This document shows positions 41,701 to 49,333 of a stretch of 64,000 nt of DNA, piece by piece. Source of the stretch: Alphaproteobacteria bacterium (GTDB lineage Bacteria; Pseudomonadota; Alphaproteobacteria; Acetobacterales; Acetobacteraceae); contig JADZEB010000032.1 of NCBI GenBank assembly GCA_020850755.1, forward strand, positions 1 to 64,000. The letters are read 5' to 3'. The number at the start of each line of letters is the position of its first letter. The first letter of the stretch is position 1. Position numbers and translations under genes: made by a program. The notes under the pieces were generated by a model. The model ran no database searches. It saw only the letters and a program-made list of their open reading frames with translations, and was not told the DNA's origin.

Positions 41701-43582
41701 ATGCGCGCGCGCGCGCTCCACTGGGCCGGGCTGGCGCTGGCGCTGTTCCAGCTTACCGTCGCGGTCTGGGCCGAGCTCTACGATATGCAGCTGCGCGCGC
41801 TGCACGTGATGTTCGTGCTCGCGGTGATCCTGCTGGCCGTGCCGATGGCGCGCCGCGGCGCGCTGGCACGCGCGCCTGCCGCCCTGCTCGCGCTCGATCT
41901 CGGCATGATCGGCATCGGTGTCGTCGCCAACCTGATCGTGTTCGCGAACTGGGAGGAGATCATCACGCTGGTCAGCGCGGCCGGCCCGCGCGAGCTGTGG
42001 ATCGGCGGGGCGCTGGCGCTGATCGTGCTGGAGGCCTCGCGCCGCGCCGCGGGTGCGGCGATCCCGATCATGGTTCTGCTCGCCTTCGGCTATGTCTTCG
42101 TCGGGCCCTGGATGCCGGGGATATGGGTGCATCCCGGCTTCCCGCCCGGCTATGTCATCGAGCAGCTCTACTATTCCTCGGGCGGGATCTACGGCTCGCT
42201 CACCGGCACCTCGGCCACCTTCATCGCCATCTTCATCCTGTTCGGCGCGCTGCTGCAGGCAACCGGCGGCGGGCAGACCTTCATGGACCTCGCGCTGCTG
42301 ATCGCCGGGCGGCTGACGGGCGGGCCGGCCAAGGTGGGCGTGGTGGCAAGCGCGCTGTTCGGCATGATCTCGGGCAGCGCGGTGGCCAACGTCTCCGTCA
42401 CCGGCAACTACACCATCCCGCTGATGCGCCGGCTGGGTTACGACCGCAACTTCGCCGGCGGCGTGGAAGCGATGTCGTCCACCGGTGGCGGCATCACGCC
42501 GCCGGTGATGGGCATCGCCGCCTTCATCATGGCTGACTTCCTGAACATCCCCTACACGCACGTCATCGGCTACGCGACCATCCCCTGCCTGCTGTTCTAT
42601 GCGGGCATCCTGGCCGGCGTGCATTTCGAGGCCAAGCGCGCCGGACTGCAACCGGTGCCCGGGGCCGAGCTGCCGCGCGCGCGATGTTCTGCGCCCCGCG
42701 CGCCTGCTGCCGCTGGTGGTGCCCATCGGCGTGTTGCTGGTGCTGCTGTTCGCCAACAGCGAGGGGCTGACGGAAGCGGGCTTCCATGCCTGCGTCTCGG
42801 TGATCGCGCTCTATCTGCTGGCCGAGCCGACGCCTGCGGGCCTCCGCCGGCGCGGGGCCGACATCCTGAACGCGCTCGCGAAGGGCGGGATCGAGGTGGC
42901 GCAGGTTGCGCCCCTGCTGATCGCGGTCGGCATGTTCACGAGCCTGCTCGGCCTGACCGGCGTCGCGCCCAAGGTCAGCAGCCTGATCCTGGAGCTCGGC
43001 GCCGGGAACATCATCGCCGCGCTGGCGGTGGCCTCGATCATACCGCTGCTGCTTGGCGCACCGCTGCCGGTGGCGGCGACCTACATCCTCTCGGCCGCGC
43101 TGATCGCGCCCGCACTGGTGCGCCTCGGGCTCGATCGCGTCGCGGTGCACATGTTCCTGCTCTATTGGGCGACACTCGCCTCGGTCACGCCGCCCACCTG
43201 CACCGCCTGCGTGATCGCCGCCAACATCTCGGGCGGCGAGTGGTTCAAGACGTCGCTCGTCGGCATGCGGCTCGGGATCGTCGCGTTCCTGGTGCCCTAT
43301 TTCTTCGTCCTCAACCCGGCCCTGATCGCGCGCGGCCCGCTGCTGGAGGTGGCGCTTGCCAGCACAAGCGGGGCCGTGGGCGCCGTGCTCATGGCCGCCG
43401 GCTTCTTCGCCTATTTCCGCGGCCCGATCGGCCCTTTGCCGCGGCTGCTCTATCTGGTCGCGGGCGCCCTGCTGCTCGCGCCAAGCAACACGCTCCTGAT
43501 CGCGGGCACGGGCGTTGCCGCCGCCGGCCTGGCAGCCGAGACGCTGCTCGGCCGGGCGCGCGGCACCGCCCCGAACGCATGA
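41701..43582 (+). pseudogene. TRAP transporter fused permease (4TM+12TM), frameshifted
   Basis: A fused TRAP permease. The first frame reads through the small domain (LALALFQLTVAVWAELYDMQ, VMFVLAVILLAVPMARRGAL) and much of the large domain (MISGSAVANVSVTGNYTIPL, SSTGGGITPPVMGIAAFIMA). After AELPRA (about 42676-42682, within CGCGCGCG) the coding signal shifts by one base to DVLRPARLLPLVVPIGVLLV, GVAPKVSSLILELGAGNIIA and VTPPTCTACVIAANISGGEW, ending at 43582. Removing one base restores a ~626-aa permease. It is either a sequencing error in a CG run or a recently inactivated gene. Confidence 0.87.
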
Positions 43583-43604
43583 GCAAACCGGAAGGAACCA
43601 CTGA

Positions 43605-44975
43605 ATGACAACCGCGCAACAGGGTCGCACCATGCGCATCATGATCTCGACCGGGCATCTCGGCACCGCGCCCTCCAGCCCCGAGAGCTTCCACGCCGGC
43701 ATCGACACGCGCCCCGACTACCTGATCGCCGATGGCGGCAGCTCCGATCCGGGACCGGTCTATCTCGGCGAGAACGTCACGCTCGGCCATTTCATCCGCG
43801 AGGAGCTGGAGCTGTTCCTCACCGCCTCGCGCCGGCGCGGCATTCCGCTGGTCATCGGCTCGGCCGGCGATGCCGGCACGAACCACGGCGTGGACGAGAC
43901 GATACGGCACCTGCGCGAGATCGCGTCCGAGCACCGCATCCCGCGCTTCCGCATCGGCTACTTCTATTCCGAGGTGCCAGCGGCGCGCATCAAGACCGCG
44001 CTCGCGGCGGGGGCGCACATGCCCGGCCTTGGCGGCTTCCCCGACCTGACCGCCGCGGAGGCGGACCGCGCCAGCCGCATCGTGGCGGTGGCGGGCGTCC
44101 ATCCCTACATGAAGCTGCTCGACATGGGCGCGGACGTGATCGTGGGCGGGCGCAGCGGCGACGTCGCAATCACCGCCGCGCCCTGCATCCGCGCCGGCTA
44201 CCCCGAGGCACTCGCCTACCATATGGGCAAGATGATCGAATGCGCCTCGCTAGTGGCCGAGCCCTTCATGGGCAAGGAGACGATCATCGGCACCATCTCC
44301 GACAGCGACATCAGGATCACGCCCTACCACCCGGACCAGCGCTGCACGGTGGCATCCGCCGCCGCGCACTCCATGTACGAGCGCGCCAGCCCCTATTTCG
44401 AGCATGCGCTGGGCGGCACGCTCGACATGCGCGACTGCCGCTACGAACAGTTCGATGCGCGCACCTGCCGCATCACCGGCGCGCAATGGGTGGCGGATGC
44501 AAAGCTGCGCGTGAAGCTCGAAGGCGCGCGCAAGGTGGGCGAGCGCTACATGGGCATCGTCGGACTGCGCGATCCGCACATGGTCCGCCATGTCGATGAC
44601 GCGATCGCCTGGTGCCGCAGCGCCGTGGCCAAGCGCTTCCCCGACACGCGCTACGAGCTGCACTTCCACGTGTTCGGGCGCAACGGCGTGCTGGCAGACC
44701 TGGAGCCCGTGCGCGGCGCCACCCCGCACGAGCTCTGCCTCGTCGTCGAAGGGCTGGCCGACAATGCGCCGCTTGCCCACAAGCTCACCGACCTTGCGGT
44801 GCGCATGTTCTTCCTCGCCCGCGTGCCGGGCGCCAAGGGATCAAGCGGGCTTGCCGCCACCACCAAGGAAACCATGCGCTCCTCGCCGGGCTATGTGTGG
44901 AACGTCAACCACACCATGCCGATCGACGATCCGATGGAGCTGTTCCCCGTGCACATGACCGAGGCGGGAGTCTAG
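43605..44975 (+). CDS. AtuA-family (DUF1446) protein
   Basis: A 456-aa protein of the acyclic-terpene-utilisation AtuA/DUF1446 family: MRIMISTGHLGTAPSSPESF, DYLIADGGSSDPGPVYLGEN, IPLVIGSAGDAGTNHGVDET, and GADVIVGGRSGDVAITAAPC in the middle. The biochemical reaction of the family is not settled. ATG 43605 follows GGAAGG. It pairs with the DUF4387 gene four bases downstream, an association found repeatedly beside organic-acid transporters. Here it likely processes the ligand brought in by the TAXI-TRAP system. Confidence 0.85.
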   Translation: MTTAQQGRTMRIMISTGHLGTAPSSPESFHAGIDTRPDYLIADGGSSDPGPVYLGENVTLGHFIREELELFLTASRRRGIPLVIGSAGDAGTNHGVDETIRHLREIASEHRIPRFRIGYFYSEVPAARIKTALAAGAHMPGLGGFPDLTAAEADRASRIVAVAGVHPYMKLLDMGADVIVGGRSGDVAITAAPCIRAGYPEALAYHMGKMIECASLVAEPFMGKETIIGTISDSDIRITPYHPDQRCTVASAAAHSMYERASPYFEHALGGTLDMRDCRYEQFDARTCRITGAQWVADAKLRVKLEGARKVGERYMGIVGLRDPHMVRHVDDAIAWCRSAVAKRFPDTRYELHFHVFGRNGVLADLEPVRGATPHELCLVVEGLADNAPLAHKLTDLAVRMFFLARVPGAKGSSGLAATTKETMRSSPGYVWNVNHTMPIDDPMELFPVHMTEAGV

Positions 44976-44978
44976 CCC

Positions 44979-45290
44979 ATGCCCAAGCTGACCGAGATCG
45001 CCAAGACCATCCGCAGCAAGAATGCGGGCGTGAACCAGGTCACCTTCGACATCATCTTCCCCGACCGCGCGAGCTACCGGCGCGTGGTCGATGGTGGGGC
45101 GATCACGCGCACCAGCATGGCGCGCCTGTTCGGGATCGACGAGGCGCGGATATCCGACTTCGTCACCTTCGACGTCGCCAATGCGATCAAGTTCACGATC
45201 TACCGCACGCGGCCATCGGGCAGCCCCGGCGACTGGGACATACTGGGCTGCCAGCAGTACGGACCCCTGGTCGAATACGAGGTGCCCTAG
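44979..45290 (+). CDS. DUF4387 protein
   Basis: A 103-aa protein matching DUF4387 over its whole length: LTEIAKTIRSKNAGVNQVTF, DIIFPDRASYRRVVDGGAIT, ISDFVTFDVANAIKFTIYRT and GDWDILGCQQYGP. It is probably a small subunit working with the adjacent DUF1446 protein, given the 3-bp spacing and frequent pairing. Activity unknown. Confidence 0.85.
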   Translation: MPKLTEIAKTIRSKNAGVNQVTFDIIFPDRASYRRVVDGGAITRTSMARLFGIDEARISDFVTFDVANAIKFTIYRTRPSGSPGDWDILGCQQYGPLVEYEVP

Positions 45291-45370
45291 CGGCGCAGCG
45301 ATGGGCGCGCACCTTCGCCCGGGCCGCGCACCACGCGGCCTGGGTTCCGTTTCAACCGCCGCGGACCAGC

Positions 45371-45496
45371 TCAGGCGGGGCTGGCGGGCGAACCGATCGA
45401 CGAGGTCTTGGGCTCGGCCGGAGCACCACACGGGCCGGCCAGAACCGGGAAGGCGAAGACAACGGTCAAGATCGCGGCAAGAAGTGCTGTGCGCAT
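45371..45496 (-). CDS. Small secreted peptide (41 aa), hypothetical
   Basis: A 41-codon frame on the minus strand with a GGGAGA Shine-Dalgarno 5 bp before ATG 45496. It encodes a textbook Sec signal peptide MRTALLAAILTVVFAFPVLA and a short mature part (GPCGAPAEPKTSSIGSPASP) with one Cys. It lies in the otherwise empty 284-bp gap between the convergent DUF4387 and RidA genes. The family is not recognised and function is unknown. Confidence 0.5.
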   Translation of the reverse strand: MRTALLAAILTVVFAFPVLAGPCGAPAEPKTSSIGSPASPA

Positions 45497-45574
45497 GATC
45501 GTCTCCCACACTTCGGGACGCGCCGGCATGGCGCCGCCCCTGGGCTATATCGTTGCGCAGCCGGACCGCGCCGG

Positions 45575-46057
45575 TCAAGCCTTGCGCGCTCGGCCAGCAA
45601 TCTTGCCGGCCGGCCGCCGCCCCTTGCCCCGGCGCGCGGCGGCGGTGCGCGGCGGGGCATTGGCGATGGCGATGCACTCGATCTCGATATCAAAGGGGAT
45701 CGGCCAGGAGCCCACCACGCAGAAGGTGCGCGCCGGCCGGTTGCGCGGGAAGTAGCGCGCATAGACCTTGTTCACGGTGGCGAAATAGGCGGCGTTGGTG
45801 ATGTAGACCGTGCACTTCACCACCTGGTCGAGCGATGAGCCGGCGGTTTCCAGGCAAAGCTTGACGTTCTCGAGCGACTGCGCCGTCTGCGCCGCGACAT
45901 CGCCCTTGATCAGCTTGCCGGTGCGCTGGTCCACCGGCGGCTGGCCCGAGACGAACACGAAATCACCCGCCCGCACCACCGGCGAGAGCGGCACCTTGCC
46001 GGCATCGAGCGCTTCGGACAGCTTGCCGATGCGGAACGCCTGTTTCCTGATCGCCAT
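45575..46057 (-). CDS. RidA/YjgF/YER057c family protein
   Basis: A 160-aa RidA-family protein (reactive enamine/imine deaminase fold). It shows GDFVFVSGQPPVDQRTGKLI, DVAAQTAQSLENVKLCLETA, DQVVKCTVYITNAAYFATVN and ARYFPRNRPARTFCVVGSWP. The Arg in NRPARTF is the key carboxylate-binding residue of active members. AAGGAGA precedes ATG 46057. The C-terminal tail (ARRGKGRRPAGKIAGRARKA) is an unusual basic extension. Near amine and imino-acid oxidation genes it may clear unstable enamine products; that link is inferred. Confidence 0.88.
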   Translation of the reverse strand: MAIRKQAFRIGKLSEALDAGKVPLSPVVRAGDFVFVSGQPPVDQRTGKLIKGDVAAQTAQSLENVKLCLETAGSSLDQVVKCTVYITNAAYFATVNKVYARYFPRNRPARTFCVVGSWPIPFDIEIECIAIANAPPRTAAARRGKGRRPAGKIAGRARKA

Positions 46058-46211
46058 GGGACTCCGTCTCCTTGGATTGCCGGCCGGCGCGGCCGCTCCA
46101 TACGCTAGCGGAACAATCCGCCCGGCGCAGCCCATATCCTCGCGCGCCGGCGCGGCAAACAGGCTACACTTCGGCCGCACCCCGCCCCGACCCCGCGCAC
46201 AGGAGCACATC

Positions 46212-46823
46212 ATGGCCGACACCATCCTGTTTCCCGGCACTGTGGAATGGTCGGGCGAGAATCCCGGCATCTCGCTCAAGGAAAGCCCCGACGGTCCGTT
46301 TGTGACACTGGCGAGCTTCTTCCGCGTGGTGCTCTCCCCGCACGGGCGCGGGCACGCGCTGGTGCTGCTGCAATCGCCGCAGGAGGCGAACCCGCCGGCC
46401 GATCGCGCCAACCTGTGCCTGACCGACAACGAGCCGCTGGCGCGCTACCTGATCGGCGAGTTCCTGTCGCACTTCGGCGCCTATCGCGGCCTGCCGGCGC
46501 TGGGCGGCTTGCACTTCCGCGCGCTCGACATGGTCGAGGCCGGCGGCGATCCGGCCAGCACCTACACCGAGACGGTGCGCGGCGGCGACACCACCGTGCG
46601 CTTGGCATGGAGCGGTCTCGGCGAGCCCTTTTGCTTCGCCTTCCCGCCCGACAAGTCGGCCACCGGCCGGCACTACATGCCAAGCCTGTTCGTCGGCTGC
46701 CGCGAGGCGAGCGTCACGGTGAACGGACGCACCCTGCCCGGCCGCCCGGTGCCGCGCGAGATCGCGGGCCGGACCATCTCCACCGCCATGCTCGCCTTCT
46801 CGGAAACCTGGATCCGCGCCTGA
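46212..46823 (+). CDS. Conserved-looking hypothetical protein
   Basis: A 203-aa cytoplasmic protein (no signal peptide or membrane segment) with an AGGAG Shine-Dalgarno before ATG 46212. It begins MADTILFPGTVEWSGENPGI and contains LLQSPQEANPPADRANLCLT, YLIGEFLSHFGAYRGLPALG and TTVRLAWSGLGEPFCFAFPP. Codon use is strongly host-like, so it is a real gene. I do not recognise the family. It is divergent from ridA (154-bp gap) and followed by a small membrane protein. Confidence 0.7.
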   Translation: MADTILFPGTVEWSGENPGISLKESPDGPFVTLASFFRVVLSPHGRGHALVLLQSPQEANPPADRANLCLTDNEPLARYLIGEFLSHFGAYRGLPALGGLHFRALDMVEAGGDPASTYTETVRGGDTTVRLAWSGLGEPFCFAFPPDKSATGRHYMPSLFVGCREASVTVNGRTLPGRPVPREIAGRTISTAMLAFSETWIRA

Positions 46824-46849
46824 GGCTGCCGGGCCGGGCCGGCGCGTCC

Positions 46850-47203
46850 ATGCAGCGGGTTTCTCCGTCCCGCCGCCGCGAGGAGCCGCGCCGCTCCGGG
46901 CTGCTCGGCCTGCCCGGGCGGCTCTGGCGCGGCGAGGTGCCGCTCCATGACGTGTTCTGGAACTGGGCGATCATCGGCGGACTGGCGGTCAACGGCCTGA
47001 CCACCGCTGGCATGTTCATCCTGCTTGCCGTGGAGCGGCCCGTCGCCGCCCTGGTCATCGGCTATGTCTGCTCGGTGCCCTACAATTTCTTCATCGCGGT
47101 TGCCGTGTGGCGCAGCGCAGACCGCCATCCGAGCAGCAGGCGCGCAGCGAACATCATGCGCTACACCGCCGCCATTTTCCTGTTCCTGATCAGCTTCACC
47201 TGA
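46850..47203 (+). CDS. Small membrane protein, unknown
   Basis: A 117-aa protein with a basic N-terminus and about three hydrophobic helices: DVFWNWAIIGGLAVNGLTTA, VERPVAALVIGYVCSVPYNF and RYTAAIFLFLISFT at the very end. It starts 26 bp after the preceding unknown gene and is probably in the same transcript. Family not recognised. Confidence 0.6.
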   Translation: MQRVSPSRRREEPRRSGLLGLPGRLWRGEVPLHDVFWNWAIIGGLAVNGLTTAGMFILLAVERPVAALVIGYVCSVPYNFFIAVAVWRSADRHPSSRRAANIMRYTAAIFLFLISFT

Positions 47204-47378
47204 GGAGCGCGCGAGAGCGGCAAGCCCACACCCCTGCCCGCTCGCGCGGAACGGAGAAGGCCGCGATCGCGGGGCGCGTCATCGGCGACCTGTGGGTGGA
47301 GCGCGCCGCGCCCGAGGCGGTCCGGGACGGTCCGCGACACTGGCTGCTCTGGGCAAGTCCCGCGGGCTGGCCCGCCGG

Positions 47379-47906
47379 TCAGGACAGCCGCTCGATCCGC
47401 ACGCGCCCGACACCGCGCGCGCGCAGCCCGATCTGCCGCGCGGCGCCTTCGGTGAGATCGATGATGCGCCCGAGCGTATGCGGGCCGCGATCATTGATGC
47501 GCACCACCACCGAGCGGCCGGTGTCGAGACTCGTCACGCGCACGCGCGCACCAAACGGTAATGTGCGGTGCGCTGCCGCCATTGCGTGCGGATCGAACCG
47601 CTCTCCGCTTGCGGTGCGCCGGCCGACGAATCCCGGTCCGTACCAGGCGGCGATGCCGGTCTGGCCGGTCCCGGCAGCGCGGCGCCGCGCAGCCTGCCCG
47701 CGGCGGGTGCGTCGGCCCCGGCGAGAGGCGGCGGGCGTCGCCGGGCCTGTGTTAGCGGCGGCTTCGCGCCCGGCCCCGGCGAGCCAGCCGGCAAGCCCCG
47801 CCAGCACCGACAACATCGCCCGCCGCGCTCGGCCTTCCGCGGAAGGCCGAGCGGCGCAGCGATCGGGGCGGATGGCAGGGCAGCCGGTCGTGGCAGCGTC
47901 GTTCAT
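47379..47906 (-). CDS. RlpA-like double-psi beta-barrel protein (septal/cell-wall)
   Basis: A 175-aa protein whose C-terminal ~90 residues form the RlpA DPBB domain: GIAAWYGPGFVGRRTASGER, FDPHAMAAAHRTLPFGARVR and VRINDRGPHTLGRIIDLTEG. RlpA proteins are lytic transglycosylases or peptidoglycan binders at the division site. The catalytic Asp of the DRGP motif is present. The N-terminus has a hydrophobic stretch (MLSVLAGLAGWLAGAG) that could be a signal segment, but no SPOR domain follows. ATG 47906 is chosen; an internal ATG at ~47816 would begin at the hydrophobic stretch. Confidence 0.85.
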   Translation of the reverse strand: MNDAATTGCPAIRPDRCAARPSAEGRARRAMLSVLAGLAGWLAGAGREAAANTGPATPAASRRGRRTRRGQAARRRAAGTGQTGIAAWYGPGFVGRRTASGERFDPHAMAAAHRTLPFGARVRVTSLDTGRSVVVRINDRGPHTLGRIIDLTEGAARQIGLRARGVGRVRIERLS

Positions 47907-48220
47907 GGCGCCGCCGCTATGCCCAAATGCCGCGCCCGTTGCAAGCCACAACATTCCGGCAGGCGGCCCGGACCGGCGCTGCCGCGCCCCGGCAGCGGCC
48001 CGCCATGGCCTATCCAGACACCGGAACAGAACCGGGCCATGCCACCGATTGCCGACTTGGCGGACGGTCCCTGTGCGTCTAGCATGCCTGCAATCAAGAG
48101 GGCGGGGCGAGAGCCACCGCCCCTGCCGGTGCTTTTCCTCGCGAGGGCTTCACGCTGCACCGGCGTTCCGCCCAGCCATGTGCCGACCAACGGCCAGGAC
48201 CAATGCAGGAGGTTTACGAC
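47907..48220. other. Divergent intergenic stretch rlpA-like / TAXI 2
   Basis: 314 bp with no supported gene or RNA. The only functional site visible is the GCAGGAGGT Shine-Dalgarno (48204-48212) of the downstream TAXI gene. It presumably carries promoters for both divergent genes; no convincing operator was seen. Confidence 0.45.
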
Positions 48221-49186
48221 ATGACCAAGATTTCACGCAGGGGAGTGCTTTCTGCCGCCACGGCAACCCTGACGGTTGCGGCAATCGGACGATCAGCCGG
48301 CGCGCAGCAGGCCGCTCCGGGCCAGATTACGGTGGTCTCCGGCCCGGCCGGGTCCGGCTGGAACGCGATCGGCGCGGGGCTTGCGGCGCTCTATGCGCGC
48401 AACGGCGTGCGCGCCAATTCCGAGCCCGGCGGCGCCATCACCAACCTCATCCAGGTCGATGAGAAGAAGGCCGAGGTGGCGATGACCATGGGCGTCGCGG
48501 TCGGCATGGCGCTGAAGGGCGAACGGCCGTTCCGCGGCGTGGTGAACAGCATGCGCGGCCTGGCGCTGTTCGGCGACCAGACCGGCCACTTCCTGGTGCG
48601 GGCCGATGCCGGCATCACCCGCTGGGAGGAACTGCGCGGCAAGCCCTATGCCAGCCAGGCACCGGGCAATGCCAGCCAGGTGGCCTTCGCCGACGCGCTC
48701 AAGGCCTATGGCATGACCGAGGCCGATGTCCGCATCAGCCGCGGCAGCCAGCAGTTCGGCGGCGATGGCACCAAGGACCGCCGCTTCGTCGGGGTCACCG
48801 CCATGACCGGCTATCCGGGCCCGATGTTCATGGACGTGATGCAGTCCGTTCCCTCGCGCCTGCTCAGCCTGTCCGAGGAGGCCTTGCAGAAGATCCTCTC
48901 CTACAATCCGGGCTGGGCACGCCGCACCATCCCGGCCAACACCTATCCCGGCCAGACCGAGCCGGTGCTGACCTTCGGCACGCCGGCCCAGTTCGTCGTG
49001 CACAAGGACATGCCGGAAGCGCAGGTCTACTGGCTCACCCGCGTGCTGCACGAGAATCTGGAGGCGTTCAAGCGCACCCAGGCGGCGCTGGCCGACATGA
49101 CCAACCAGACCATGACGCAGGTGGTGGGCGTGGATCTTCATCCGGGGGCCGCGCGCTACTATCGCGAGAAGGGCATGATCCGCTAG
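48221..49186 (+). CDS. TAXI-family TRAP transporter solute-binding protein 2
   Basis: A 321-aa binding protein. ATG 48221 is preferred over an ATG at 48203 because AGGAGGT lies between them at ideal spacing. A Tat-like leader SRRGVLSAATATLTVAAIGR is followed by TAXI landmarks ITVVSGPAGSGWNAIGAGLA, ARNGVRANSEPGGAITNLIQ and GVAVGMALKGERPFRGV. It shares little direct sequence with the first TAXI protein, so the ligand probably differs. The fused permease follows 147 bp downstream. Confidence 0.88.
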   Translation: MTKISRRGVLSAATATLTVAAIGRSAGAQQAAPGQITVVSGPAGSGWNAIGAGLAALYARNGVRANSEPGGAITNLIQVDEKKAEVAMTMGVAVGMALKGERPFRGVVNSMRGLALFGDQTGHFLVRADAGITRWEELRGKPYASQAPGNASQVAFADALKAYGMTEADVRISRGSQQFGGDGTKDRRFVGVTAMTGYPGPMFMDVMQSVPSRLLSLSEEALQKILSYNPGWARRTIPANTYPGQTEPVLTFGTPAQFVVHKDMPEAQVYWLTRVLHENLEAFKRTQAALADMTNQTMTQVVGVDLHPGAARYYREKGMIR

Positions 49187-49333
49187 CGCCGGACCGTGTG
49201 GCGGGGCGGCCTTGCGCCGCCCCCCTTCGCGCTCCCATCCCGACCTCGATGCATCGCCCATTCGCCGGCAGGGCGCCGATGCACGTTCTTTGTTCGTAGC
49301 CAAGGCTGCGTTCGCCCGCGAAGGCCCGCAAGC

